Program-made: the position numbers and the translations under genes
The notes under the pieces: generated by a model
Database searches by the model: none
What the model was told of the DNA's origin: nothing
Seen by the model: the letters and a program-made list of their open reading frames with translations, nothing else
In this document: positions 23,939 through 39,452 of the stretch, piece by piece
Layout: each line of letters begins with the position of its first letter
Position numbering within the stretch: the first letter of the stretch is position 1
Source of the DNA: Nocardioides sp. Root240
Lineage (GTDB): Bacteria > Actinomycetota > Actinomycetes > Propionibacteriales > Nocardioidaceae
DNA: 43,519 nt
Direction of reading: 5' to 3'
Assembly: GCF_001428825.1 (NCBI RefSeq)
Contig: NZ_LMIT01000010.1
Coordinates: forward strand, 198,352 to 241,870

Positions 23939-25183
23939 TCAGGAGAAGGGCGGGCGGGCGTCGCGGGCCAGCGAGCGGCGGCCGGCCCAGCGCCACACGC
24001 GCGCGGAGCGGTCGCGGTCCTCCTCGGTGACCAGGTTGCCCATCCAGCGCAGCGCGAGGGTCATCAGCAGGTCGGAGCGCATGCCGACCGGGCCGAGCGC
24101 CGGCAGCAGCCGCGGCACGGTCACCAGGCCGGCGAGGCGGCGCGCGATCGAGAAGGACTCGCCGTAGTGGGCGCGCAGGATCTCCGGCCACACCGCGCCG
24201 AGGTCGACGTCGGGGGTCTCGGCGAGCAGCTCGGCGACCAGGCGGCCGGTCTCCAGGCCGTAGTCGATGCCCTCGCCGTTGAGCGGGTTCACGCAGGCGG
24301 CGGCATCGCCGATCAGCGCCCAGTTGCGGCCCGCGACATGGGAGACGGCGCCACCCATGGGCAGCAGTGCCGAGGTCGGCATCCGCAGCTCGTCGCCGAG
24401 GCCGAACTCCTCGCGGAGGCCGTCGGCGTAGAGCTTCATCAGCGGCTTGATCGCGACGTCGGTCGGCCGCTTGGCGGTCGCCAGCGTGCCCGCGCCGAGG
24501 TTGACCTCGCCCGCGCCCCCGCCCAGTGGGAAGATCCAGCCGTAGCCGGACAGGATCTCGTTCTGCTCGCCGCGCAGCTCGAGGTGCGAGCTGATCCACG
24601 GGTCGTCGGCCCGGGTCGACTTCACGTAGCAGCGGCCGGCGACGCCGTAGACGGTGTCGCGGTGCCACTCCCGTCCGAGCACCTTGCCCAGCGGCGAGCG
24701 GACGCCGTCGGCCACGACCAGTCGCTGGCAGGCGATCTCGCGGCCGTCCTTGAGGACCACCGCCGCCACCCGCTCGCCGTCCATCCGTACGCCGACCGCG
24801 CGGGCGTCCTCGAGCCCCGTGGCCCCCGCGTCGAGCGCCGTCGTACGCAGGTGGTCGTCGAGCTCCGTACGGGCCACCGCACTGCCCCAGTCGGGGAGGT
24901 GGCCTCCGGGCCACGGCAGGTGCAGCGTCTGTCCGAAGCCGTGCGCGCGCAGGCCCTGGTTGACCGTGTGCGAGCGCACCCAGTCCCGTAGCCCGAGCCG
25001 CTCCAGCTCGCCGATCGCACGTGGCGTGAGGCCGTCGCCGCAGGTCTTGTCGCGCGGGAACACCGCGGCGTCCGCCAGCATCACGTCCGCACCGCTGCGC
25101 GCGGCCCAGGCCGCGGCCGCCGATCCGGCGGGGCCGGCCCCGACGACCAGGACGTCGGTGCGAAGAGCTGGCGCGGCGGTCAT
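23939..25183 (-). CDS. Geranylgeranyl reductase-family FAD enzyme (MenJ-like)
   Basis: A 414-residue flavoprotein. The N-terminal Rossmann motif GAGPAGSAAAAWAARSG binds FAD, and FPRDKTCGDGLTPRAIGELE is the diagnostic loop of the geranylgeranyl reductase family. The second FAD contact is NWALIGDAAACVNPLNGEGI, with the GD motif. In actinobacteria this family includes MenJ, which saturates one isoprene unit of menaquinone; reduction of another prenyl lipid is possible. It lies downstream of rpoC in the same direction but after a strong hairpin, so it probably has its own promoter. The C-terminus is 15 bp from the inverted-repeat element and appears intact. Confidence 0.88.
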   Translation of the reverse strand: MTAAPALRTDVLVVGAGPAGSAAAAWAARSGADVMLADAAVFPRDKTCGDGLTPRAIGELERLGLRDWVRSHTVNQGLRAHGFGQTLHLPWPGGHLPDWGSAVARTELDDHLRTTALDAGATGLEDARAVGVRMDGERVAAVVLKDGREIACQRLVVADGVRSPLGKVLGREWHRDTVYGVAGRCYVKSTRADDPWISSHLELRGEQNEILSGYGWIFPLGGGAGEVNLGAGTLATAKRPTDVAIKPLMKLYADGLREEFGLGDELRMPTSALLPMGGAVSHVAGRNWALIGDAAACVNPLNGEGIDYGLETGRLVAELLAETPDVDLGAVWPEILRAHYGESFSIARRLAGLVTVPRLLPALGPVGMRSDLLMTLALRWMGNLVTEEDRDRSARVWRWAGRRSLARDARPPFS

Positions 25184-25225
25184 GGGGTCATCCTCTCAGC
25201 CGCCCGGGGACGGTCCGAAATGCGG

Positions 25226-25261
25226 TCCGCCCGCCCCTCCCCGGAGGGAGGAGCGGGCGGA
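25226..25261 (-). terminator. Strong hairpin after rpoC (probable terminator)
   Basis: Read leftward, TCCGCCCGCTCCTCCC pairs with GGGAGGGGCGGGCGGA: a 16-bp stem with one G-U pair and a TCCG tetraloop, starting 16 bp after the rpoC stop. There is no U-tract, as is common for actinobacterial terminators. Confidence 0.75.
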
Positions 25262-25276
25262 ACCTGAGGCTGCGAC

Positions 25277-29158
<3,882 letters not shown>

Positions 29159-29215
29159 GATGGCTGCTGTCCTTCGTTAGTTCTGTGAAAGGTGAGGCTG
29201 GGGACTGAGGGCCGT

Positions 29216-29246
29216 CCTCCCCCGGCGCACGAGGCGCCGGGGAAGG
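29216..29246 (-). other. Stable hairpin in the rpoB-rpoC intergenic region
   Basis: Read leftward, CCTTCCCCGGCGC pairs with GCGCCGGGGGAGG (13-bp stem, one T-G pair) around CTCGT. It begins 10 bp after the rpoB stop and has no U-tract. Possible roles are partial termination or RNA processing that sets the rpoB:rpoC ratio. Confidence 0.7.
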
Positions 29247-29256
29247 AACGTCACGC

Positions 29257-32766
<3,510 letters not shown>

Positions 32767-32869
32767 GAGTTGTCCTTCGACGGGTTCGACTCTTCGAGAG
32801 CGCCCTGTCCCACCACGTCATCGGCCACCGGGCAGGCCGAAGCGCATCTGAGGGCAGGCGCAAGGAGCC

Positions 32870-32898
32870 ACGATACCTGAATCTGGCGCGCTCCACAA
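32870..32898 (-). promoter_or_regulatory. Predicted rpoB promoter
   Basis: Read leftward, TTGTGG (-35, 32893-32898) and TATCGT (-10, 32870-32875) are separated by 17 bp, a good housekeeping-sigma match. Transcription should begin near 32863, about 97 nt before the TTG start. This lets rpoBC be expressed independently of the mce operon. Confidence 0.7.
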
Positions 32899-32901
32899 TG
32901 T

Positions 32902-32925
32902 CGGCTGCGCAACTTCTCGCAGCCG
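32902..32925. promoter_or_regulatory. Inverted repeat just upstream of rpoB -35
   Basis: CGGCTGCG and CGCAGCCG are perfect 8-bp arms around an 8-nt loop, three bases upstream of the predicted -35. It could be an operator or the end of the mce transcript; the sequence does not decide. Confidence 0.45.
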
Positions 32926-33019
32926 AGGAGCGGCTCGGCACTCCAGCCGTCGAACCGGTGCGCCGATCATCCTCGCGAGGGGTGCCCGAGGTCAAGCGGC
33001 CCCGCCGGGCGCCGGCCCG

Positions 33020-33895
33020 TCACTCGGGCCGGTTGCACCCCGCCTGGATGCAGGCGTCCTCGATGATCCAGTCGTCGGACGTGCCGTCCTTGAGCTTCAG
33101 GTCGAGCGAGATCGCGTTGTGCAGCGGCGTCTGCTTCACGCCCTTGCTCGTGCTCTCCTGGACGAGGAAGACGAGCACCGTGGCGGTGCGACCGTCGGCG
33201 CTCACCCGGGTCAGCGCGGTGCCCTCGGCCTTCGCCGTGACGACCAGCTGCTGCTTCTCGGCGTCGGCGCGCAGGGTCGGCCAGATCTTGGCACGCTTGT
33301 CGGCCATGTCGGTGCCGAGGTGCTCCTGGGAGCGGGCCAGGTCGGCGTCCATGGTCTTGTAGTCGTAGGAGAAGACCGGGCCGACGATCCGCTCGGCAGC
33401 GCCCTCGGCGGACAGCGCCGCCTTCTCGAAGCGCGCGTTGGCCTCGGCGACCTTCTTCGGAGAGTCGTCGGAGAACAGCTTGCCGCCGGGCTGGAGCAGC
33501 AGGACGACCGCGAGGACGAGGGCGGCCAGTGCGGCGACGCCCACGACGACGAGCGACCAGGTGGGCGGGCCCACCGGAGCCGCACGGGGTACGACGGGCG
33601 CCGGCGCGTCCGCGGGCACGGCAGCCGGCTGCTCCTCGGCGAGCGTGGCCGTGGGTGCCGGAGCAGGCACCGCTTCGGCGGCCTCGGCGGCCTCGGCCTC
33701 GCGGGCCGCGATGAGCTCGGCGTCGTAGGCAGCGCGCTTCTCGTCGTCGAGCAGCACGCTCGCGGCGTCGCTGTAGGCGCGGAACCGGCGGTCGGTCGGG
33801 TCGAGGTCGGCGACCGCGGCCTTCCAGGACGCGCGGATCTCGTCGGACGAGGCCGACTCGTCGACGTCGAGGAGGTCGTAGAGGTTGGCACTCAC
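33020..33895 (-). CDS. Degenerate J-domain fused to Mce-associated membrane domain
   Basis: A 291-residue fusion. Residues 1-60 look like a DnaJ J-domain: LYDLLDVDESASSDEIRASW, a middle helix, then FRAYSDAASVLLDDEKRAAYD; but the HPD tripeptide needed to stimulate Hsp70 is replaced by DPT (32-34). An Ala/Pro-rich linker (about 68-110) leads to one membrane helix (WSLVVVGVAALAALVLAVVLLL) and an extracytoplasmic NTF2-like Mce-associated domain of about 150 residues ending at CIQAGCNRPE. It is the last gene of the mce cluster; the GTG start overlaps the previous stop (GTGA). The role may be to assemble or stabilise the Mce complex; the cytoplasmic domain is more likely a docking module than a co-chaperone. 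Confidence 0.85.
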   Translation of the reverse strand: MSANLYDLLDVDESASSDEIRASWKAAVADLDPTDRRFRAYSDAASVLLDDEKRAAYDAELIAAREAEAAEAAEAVPAPAPTATLAEEQPAAVPADAPAPVVPRAAPVGPPTWSLVVVGVAALAALVLAVVLLLQPGGKLFSDDSPKKVAEANARFEKAALSAEGAAERIVGPVFSYDYKTMDADLARSQEHLGTDMADKRAKIWPTLRADAEKQQLVVTAKAEGTALTRVSADGRTATVLVFLVQESTSKGVKQTPLHNAISLDLKLKDGTSDDWIIEDACIQAGCNRPE

Positions 33896-34632
33896 GGCGC
33901 GGTGCTCCCCTCGGTCGTGGCCTGGTCGGAGGGCGAGGAGGACGGCGTGGTGGCCGCGTCCGACGGCGCGTCGGATGCGGAGCCGGAGGGCGACTCGGAG
34001 GGCGTGGCGCTCTGGCAGCCGCGCGGCGGGAGCTGCGGGCTGTCCTGCGACGTCCCGAACGAGGCGAGGCCGTCGTCGACGTCGTCGAGGTCGTCGACCA
34101 GCCAGGCGCCCTGGTGGTAGACGAGCGAGATCTGGTAGCGGAAGCTCTGCGGCTCCAGCTGCACCTTGTCGTCGGGGTAGGACTGCTCGACCGTGCTGCT
34201 GGCCAGGACGGTGGCCGAGTCGGTGTCGATCGCGGAGATGCCGATGCCGTCGACGCTCGCGACCCGGTCGATCCCGGTCTGGGTCACGGTGCTCTCGGCG
34301 ATCACGACGTTGTTGGCGAAGATCGTGCGGAACTTGGCGGTCATCAGGTCGCCGACCGCGGCGTACTCCGGCATCTTGCAGTCGTCCTTGACCAGCGCCG
34401 GGCCGTAGGAGTTGAACCGCACGACGAACTCCCGCGCGGCGGCGAGTACCTTCTCGCGGTCCTGGGCCAGGTCCGCCGGCGGGTCGAAGACCGACGACAG
34501 CCGGCTCTCGTCACCCGAGGCGTCGCCGTTGCCGAACACCACGGCGGCGGAGACGGTCAGCCCGGCCACGAGCACGCCGACCAGCAGGGCGAGCACCGCC
34601 CAACGCCGGCCCGCCGTGGGGCCGCCCGTCAC
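33892..34632 (-). CDS. Mce-associated membrane protein
   Basis: A protein of about 246 residues with one N-terminal membrane helix (WAVLALLVGVLVAGLTVSAAVVF), an extracytoplasmic domain of Mam/NTF2-like type (REFVVRFNSYGP, RTIFANNVVIAESTVT, QISLVYHQGAWLVDDL), and a low-complexity Ser/Thr/Pro-rich tail. Mam proteins are encoded after mceF and are thought to stabilise Mce complexes. The GTG at 34632 follows the GTGA overlap pattern of this operon; GTG codons at 34668 and 34674 would add 12-14 residues and overlap mceF further. It overlaps the J-domain fusion gene by 4 nt downstream. Confidence 0.85.
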   Translation of the reverse strand: MTGGPTAGRRWAVLALLVGVLVAGLTVSAAVVFGNGDASGDESRLSSVFDPPADLAQDREKVLAAAREFVVRFNSYGPALVKDDCKMPEYAAVGDLMTAKFRTIFANNVVIAESTVTQTGIDRVASVDGIGISAIDTDSATVLASSTVEQSYPDDKVQLEPQSFRYQISLVYHQGAWLVDDLDDVDDGLASFGTSQDSPQLPPRGCQSATPSESPSGSASDAPSDAATTPSSSPSDQATTEGSTAP

Positions 34633-35906
34633 CGGTTCGTGCTCAGCATCGGTTGGAGGTACAGCCACTTCCACGAGTCCTCTCCGAGGTTCGGAGAGGA
34701 CACCGTACCCGGGGCACCTGAGGAGTCCTCGGGGACGTCCCAGGTCAGTCCGGTCCTCGGGTCGTAGTGCGCCGCGATGTCGTACGACGTGCCGCCCGGG
34801 GCGACGCGGCGCAGGTTCTGCGGACCACGCGGGTTGCTCTTGGTGATCGGCTCGTTGCAGCGCACGTCGGGCATCGCCGGGTCGTCGCTGCGCTCGGACT
34901 CGGGGTTGCGGCGCTTCTTGAGGTAGCCGTCGTAGCAGGGGGTCGACGTCGGGTTGAGGATCAGGCCGAAGTGCGCGTCCCAGTGCCCGTTGGGGCTCTT
35001 GCCGACGACGACCTGGCCGGCCGCGACGGCGTAGGGGTAGACCACGAGCAGCTGCTTGATGCCGGGCAGGTGCTTGACGACGATCCGGCCGGTGGTGACC
35101 AGGTTGGACAGCAGCTCGCTGAGCTCGACGCCGTTCTGCTCGAGGAAGGTCCGCAGCTGGGTCGCTGCGATCGAGCCGGAGTCGATGACCTTGCGCAGGT
35201 CCTTGTCGGAGCCGGCGAGCGACGCGGTGAACTTCGACAGCTGGTCGGCGAAGGTGCGCAGCGAGGTCTGCGAGGCCAGCTGGCCCTGCAGCACCGTGTT
35301 GCTGTCGCGGATCAGCGCGGTGGTGACGTCGAAGTTGTCGTTGGCGGTCTCGATGAACGAGTTGCCGGTGTCGATGATCTTCTGCAGGTCGGGGCCGGTG
35401 CCGGCGAACGCCTTGCCGAGCTCCTCGACCGTGGTGGCGAGGGAGTCGCGGTCGACGCTGGAGACCGTGGCCGACAGGTCGCCGAGCAGCTTCTCGGTGG
35501 CGATCGGCGTCGCGACGTCGTCGATCTCCGAGCCCTCGACGAGGAAGGGGCCGTCGTCGGTCTGCGGCTGCAGCTCGACGTACTGCTCGCCGACCGCGGA
35601 GCGGTTGCCGACGAGCGCGATCGTGTCGCGCGGGATCTTGTCCCACTTGTTGTCGATGTCGAGCTGGACGTCGACGCCCTTGGACGTGAGCACCAGGTCG
35701 CCGACCTTGCCGATGCCGACACCGCGGTAGGTGACCTCGGCGCCGGTGAAGATGCCACCGGAGTCCGGGTAGTGGGCGGTCACGGTGTAGTCGCCGTCGA
35801 CGACCAGCCGGTCGAGCTGGGCGTAGCGCGCACCGACGAAGGTGACGCCGACCAGCGTGATGACGGCGAAGATCAACAGCTGGATCTTGGTACGACGGGT
35901 GATCAC
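34629..35906 (-). CDS. mceF: Mce-family protein F
   Basis: A 425-residue substrate-binding subunit. After an N-terminal membrane anchor (IQLLIFAVITLVGVTFVGA) comes the MCE/MlaD domain (SGGIFTGAEVTYRGVGIGKV), then a long helical region (about 130-300) and a C-terminal Cys-containing segment (TPCYDGYLKKRR). Six different Mce proteins are thought to form a hexameric tunnel carrying lipids or sterols from the outer envelope to the YrbE permeases. The GTG start at 35906 overlaps the mceE stop (GTGA). It is sixth in the A-F order. Confidence 0.92.
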   Translation of the reverse strand: MITRRTKIQLLIFAVITLVGVTFVGARYAQLDRLVVDGDYTVTAHYPDSGGIFTGAEVTYRGVGIGKVGDLVLTSKGVDVQLDIDNKWDKIPRDTIALVGNRSAVGEQYVELQPQTDDGPFLVEGSEIDDVATPIATEKLLGDLSATVSSVDRDSLATTVEELGKAFAGTGPDLQKIIDTGNSFIETANDNFDVTTALIRDSNTVLQGQLASQTSLRTFADQLSKFTASLAGSDKDLRKVIDSGSIAATQLRTFLEQNGVELSELLSNLVTTGRIVVKHLPGIKQLLVVYPYAVAAGQVVVGKSPNGHWDAHFGLILNPTSTPCYDGYLKKRRNPESERSDDPAMPDVRCNEPITKSNPRGPQNLRRVAPGGTSYDIAAHYDPRTGLTWDVPEDSSGAPGTVSSPNLGEDSWKWLYLQPMLSTNR

Positions 35907-37348
35907 CGGTCCGCGCCCCTCTCGGTCGCGGACACCAGCAGGGGTCCGGAGTAGATCGAGACGAGGTCGGTGTCGTAGGCCTCGTCGAACGCACGCCACA
36001 GCTCGTTGACGTCATCGGTCCTGCCCGGCACGGCCCGGTTGAGGCCGTTGCCCTGCAGGACGCTGCCGAGCAGGTTCGACAGCGGGCTGCCCGAGGCCGT
36101 CGGGCTCGACGCGGTGCCGCGCACCTTCGGCAGGTTCAGGCCGCCGCCGCACAGGATCTTGACCGCCGCGCAGACGTTGTCGATCAGGTACCCCGGCAGC
36201 TTCGAGCACGCCGCCACGTCGGGCGGGGTGCGCAGGCAGCCCTGCAGCGTCGTGGTGACACCGCGGCACAGCGTCTTCAGGTCGACCAGCTGGTCGAGCG
36301 GGAGGTCCGGCAGCGCGTTGGTCGCGATGCAGGCGACGTCCGGAAGCCGGAGGTTGCCCAGGTCGAGCTGCAGGTCGATGGACAGGTTGACGTAGTCGCC
36401 CATGTGGAGGTTGCGGGCGACCTGCGGGTCGCGGCCGACGGCCTCGTCGATGAACGGGTAGGTCAGGAAGGTGCTGAAGCCCTTGGCGAAGTTGTCGCCG
36501 GCCTTCGCGACCTGGGTGAGGATCGGGTCGAGCGAGCGCAGCGAGTTCACCGTCGAGGCCTGGGTCGTGTTGATGACCCGGACGCCGACGTCGGACAGCT
36601 TGGTCAGGCCGTCGAGCATCGCGACCAGGTCGTCGCGCTGGCGGTCGAGCGACTCGAGGGCGCTCGGCAGCTCCTCGAGCGCCTGGTCGATGCTGCCCTG
36701 GTGCTGCCGCGCGCTGACGGCGAGGCGGTTGACGGCCTCGATCGCGTCGACGATGTCGCCCTTGCGCTCGTCGAGCCGGCTCATCAGCGACCGCACCTGG
36801 GTGAGCACCGACTTCGCCGAGTCCTCCCGGCCGTCGAGGGCCAGGTTGAGCTCGGAGGCGATGGTCTTGAGCTGGGCGACGCCGCCGCCGTTGAGGACCA
36901 GGCTCAGTGCGCCGAGCACCTCCTCGACCTCGGGGTTCTTGCCGCCGTCCTCGATCACGTCCCCGTCGGAGAGCTGGCCGGAGCCGCCCCGGGCGGGCGC
37001 CGCGAGCGAGACGAACTTCTCGCCGAGCAGGCTGGTCTGGCGGATCGTCGCGACCGGCTGGTCCGGCAGGTCGACGTCCTTGCGCAGCTTGAGCTTGACC
37101 ACGGCCTGGTAGCCGTCGAGCTCGACGTCGGTCACCTGGCCGACGGTCACGTCGTTGACCTTGACCGACGACTTGGGCACCAGGTCGAGGACGTCGTCGA
37201 ACTTGACCGTCACCTCGATCGGGTCGTCGCCCGTGTCGGCGCCGCCGGGCAGCGGCAGCTGGTAGACGTCGAAGTCGCAGCCGGTCAGGACGACCATGCC
37301 GACGAGGAGCGCGGCGGCGGCGCGGGCGCGCGTGCGGATGCTCTTCAT
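35903..37348 (-). CDS. mceE: Mce-family lipoprotein E (LprK type)
   Basis: A 481-residue Mce subunit with a lipoprotein signal: basic start, hydrophobic core and lipobox LTGC with the modified Cys at position 24. The MCE/MlaD domain includes VPKSSVKVNDVTVGQVTDVE, and a long alpha-helical stretch follows. The C-terminal part is Cys-rich (VACIATNALP, KTLCRGVTTTLQGCL, NVCAAVKILCGGG), probably disulfide-bonded. Being lipidated at the fifth position is the family rule for MceE. The ATG at 37348 overlaps the mceD stop (ATGA). Confidence 0.93.
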   Translation of the reverse strand: MKSIRTRARAAAALLVGMVVLTGCDFDVYQLPLPGGADTGDDPIEVTVKFDDVLDLVPKSSVKVNDVTVGQVTDVELDGYQAVVKLKLRKDVDLPDQPVATIRQTSLLGEKFVSLAAPARGGSGQLSDGDVIEDGGKNPEVEEVLGALSLVLNGGGVAQLKTIASELNLALDGREDSAKSVLTQVRSLMSRLDERKGDIVDAIEAVNRLAVSARQHQGSIDQALEELPSALESLDRQRDDLVAMLDGLTKLSDVGVRVINTTQASTVNSLRSLDPILTQVAKAGDNFAKGFSTFLTYPFIDEAVGRDPQVARNLHMGDYVNLSIDLQLDLGNLRLPDVACIATNALPDLPLDQLVDLKTLCRGVTTTLQGCLRTPPDVAACSKLPGYLIDNVCAAVKILCGGGLNLPKVRGTASSPTASGSPLSNLLGSVLQGNGLNRAVPGRTDDVNELWRAFDEAYDTDLVSIYSGPLLVSATERGADR

Positions 37349-38481
37349 CGGCCCGCCTCCACCAGTCCGAAGAGTGTCGGGTCGGTGCGCTGGCCGAACT
37401 TCGAGCCGGTGCCGAACGGAGCATTGCGCGGCAGCAGCTTGCCGATCAGGCCGCACAGCTCGCCCTTCGGGTCGTTGGCCGACACCAGGGTGCACAGGAC
37501 CGACTTCGGGTCCGAGGTCAGCTCGTGGAGGATGTTCCCGATGTTCGCGTTGGTGTCGAGCGTCGCGTCCTTCGGGTTGTAGGTGTGGTAGAGGTTCGTG
37601 ATCGCGAGCGGACCGGCGTCGAGGATCTCGTCGAGCGCCTCGCGCTGGCGGACCAGCACCTTGGCGACCCGGTTGACGTCCTTGATGTTGCGGCCGAGGA
37701 CGGCGCGGTTGGTCTTCACGAAGGTGGCGACCTCGCCGAGCGCCGTACCGAGGTTCGACAGCGCGGTGGACAGCTCCTGCCGCTCGTCGGCGAGCAGCGA
37801 GGACACCTCGCCGAGCGACTTGTTGAAGCTGCGCACGGTGCCGTCGTTGTCGGCGAGGGTCTTGATGAAGCCCTCGAGCTGGGCGGCCGACTCGAAGAGG
37901 TCGTCCTTGTTGTTGTCGAGGGTCTCGCTGAGCTTGCCGAAGTCCTCGATCGTCTGGTGGAACTCCTCGCCCTGGCCGCCGAAGTTCTTGGCGGTCTGCT
38001 CGAGCAGGTCGGTCAGCGCGCCCTCGCGGTTGGCGCCCTCGGGACCGAGCGCGACGGTGAGCTTGTCGATGCTGGCGTAGATGTCGTCGAGCTCGAGTGG
38101 GATGGCGGTCTGCTGGACCTTGATGACCGTGTTGTCGGCCATCACCTTCTTGCCGGACTCGAAGGCCGGGGTGAGCTGGACGTAGCGGTCACCGACGACC
38201 GACGGCGAGACGATGACCGCCTGCGCGTCCTGCGGGACGTCGACGTCCTCGTCGTAGGTCATCACGACCTTGACCTGGGTGCCCTCGGGCACGACCTGGT
38301 CGACCTGGCCGATCGCCACGCCGAGCACGCGGACGTCGGAGCCCTCGTAGATCGACACGGCGCGCGGGAAGTAGGCGGTCACGGTCTTCGTGCCCCCACC
38401 GCTGCCGACCATCCAGATCACGCCGGCGGCGAGGAGCAGGAGGACGGCCGCGACGGGCAGCAGGCGGCGCGCGTCGTTCAT
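37345..38481 (-). CDS. mceD: Mce-family protein D
   Basis: A 378-residue subunit with membrane anchor LLPVAAVLLLLAAGVIWMVG, MCE domain VSIYEGSDVRVLGVAIGQV and a long helical barrel segment (AQLEGFIKTLADNDGTVRSF, LLADERQELSTALSNLGTAL). Two Cys residues (SVLCTLVSAND, GELCGLIGKL) occur near the C-terminus. The ATG at 38481 shares one base with the mceC stop (TGATG), fixing the start against an upstream in-frame alternative. Confidence 0.92.
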   Translation of the reverse strand: MNDARRLLPVAAVLLLLAAGVIWMVGSGGGTKTVTAYFPRAVSIYEGSDVRVLGVAIGQVDQVVPEGTQVKVVMTYDEDVDVPQDAQAVIVSPSVVGDRYVQLTPAFESGKKVMADNTVIKVQQTAIPLELDDIYASIDKLTVALGPEGANREGALTDLLEQTAKNFGGQGEEFHQTIEDFGKLSETLDNNKDDLFESAAQLEGFIKTLADNDGTVRSFNKSLGEVSSLLADERQELSTALSNLGTALGEVATFVKTNRAVLGRNIKDVNRVAKVLVRQREALDEILDAGPLAITNLYHTYNPKDATLDTNANIGNILHELTSDPKSVLCTLVSANDPKGELCGLIGKLLPRNAPFGTGSKFGQRTDPTLFGLVEAGR

Positions 38482-39452
38482 CACTGTCCCCCTCCCGCGC
38501 CGGGGACCGGCGGCAGGTTGAACAGGTAGGTGTCGAACCACGGTCCGTTGCCCAGGGTGCTGGCGAACACCCGGTAGAAGGGCGCCATCGTCTTGATGGA
38601 ATCCTCCAGGTTGTTCTCGTTCTTCTTGATGACCTGCAGGACCGAGTCGAGGTGGTCCAGGGCCGGCTTGAGGTCGGCCCGGCTGTCCCGGATCAGCCCG
38701 GTCAGCTTCTGGCTCAGCGTCGTCGTCGACTCGAGCAGGCGGTGGATCTGCGCCTTGCGCTGCAGCAGTGCCTTGAACAGCGTGTCGGCGTCGCCCATCA
38801 GCGCCACGATGTCCTCGTCGCGCGAGTCGAGCACCGTCGAGACGCGGTTGAGGTTCTTGAGGAGCGAGTTGATCTCCTCGTCGCGCGAGGCCACCACCTT
38901 GGAGAGCGCCGAGACGCCGGAGAGGGCGGAGCGGAACTCCTCGGGGGTGTTGCGCGTGAGGTCGGCCAGCGTCGTGAGCGCGCTCGCGAGCTGGTCGGTG
39001 TCGATGTCGGCCGAGGTCTCGGCCAGGCCGCTGAACGCCTCGACGACGTCGAACGGCGAGCTGGTCCGGTCGGCGGGGATGGTGTCGCCCTCGGCGAGCT
39101 GGCCCTCGCCTGCCGGCGTCAGCGCCAGGAACATCGAGCCGAGGATCGTCTTGACCTTGATGTCGGCGTGGGTCTGGTCGCCGAAGGTCGCGTCGGTCTT
39201 GATCTTGAAGCCGACCTTGACCGAGTTGCCGTCGAGGTCCATCGACGTCACCTGGCCCACGCGCACACCGGCGATGCGGACCTCGTCCTTGACCTTGAGG
39301 CCACCGGCCTCGTCGAACGAGGCGTAGTAGGTGTCGCCACCACCGATCAACGGCAGGTCCTGGGCACGCAGCGCGGCGACCAGCAGCAGCACGAGCGTCG
39401 CGATGCTCGCCGCACCGATGACGACCGGGTTGCGCTCACGGAAGGGCTTCAC
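38481..39452 (-). CDS. mceC: Mce-family protein C
   Basis: A 323-residue subunit with anchor VVIGAASIATLVLLLVAALRA, MCE domain GGLKVKDEVRIAGVRVGQV and the coiled-coil-like helical tail usual for the family (RDEEINSLLKNLNRVSTVLD, RDEDIVALMGDADTLFKALL). It ends in a short Pro/Gly-rich segment. The start overlaps the mceB stop by 4 nt (ATGA). No deviation from the family layout is seen. Confidence 0.93.
   Translation of the reverse strand: MKPFRERNPVVIGAASIATLVLLLVAALRAQDLPLIGGGDTYYASFDEAGGLKVKDEVRIAGVRVGQVTSMDLDGNSVKVGFKIKTDATFGDQTHADIKVKTILGSMFLALTPAGEGQLAEGDTIPADRTSSPFDVVEAFSGLAETSADIDTDQLASALTTLADLTRNTPEEFRSALSGVSALSKVVASRDEEINSLLKNLNRVSTVLDSRDEDIVALMGDADTLFKALLQRKAQIHRLLESTTTLSQKLTGLIRDSRADLKPALDHLDSVLQVIKKNENNLEDSIKTMAPFYRVFASTLGNGPWFDTYLFNLPPVPGAGGGQ

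Noticed and set aside
33000..33035. Terminator at the end of the mce operon (GC-rich short palindromes around GCCGGGCGCCGGC)
   Set aside because: The stem is only five base pairs with a three-base loop and no U-tract, and it overlaps the end of the coding region.
33892..36015. N-terminal extension of the Mce-associated protein to about 700 residues
   Set aside because: The extension overlaps mceF in another frame and has shadow composition; start-stop overlaps define the shorter genes.
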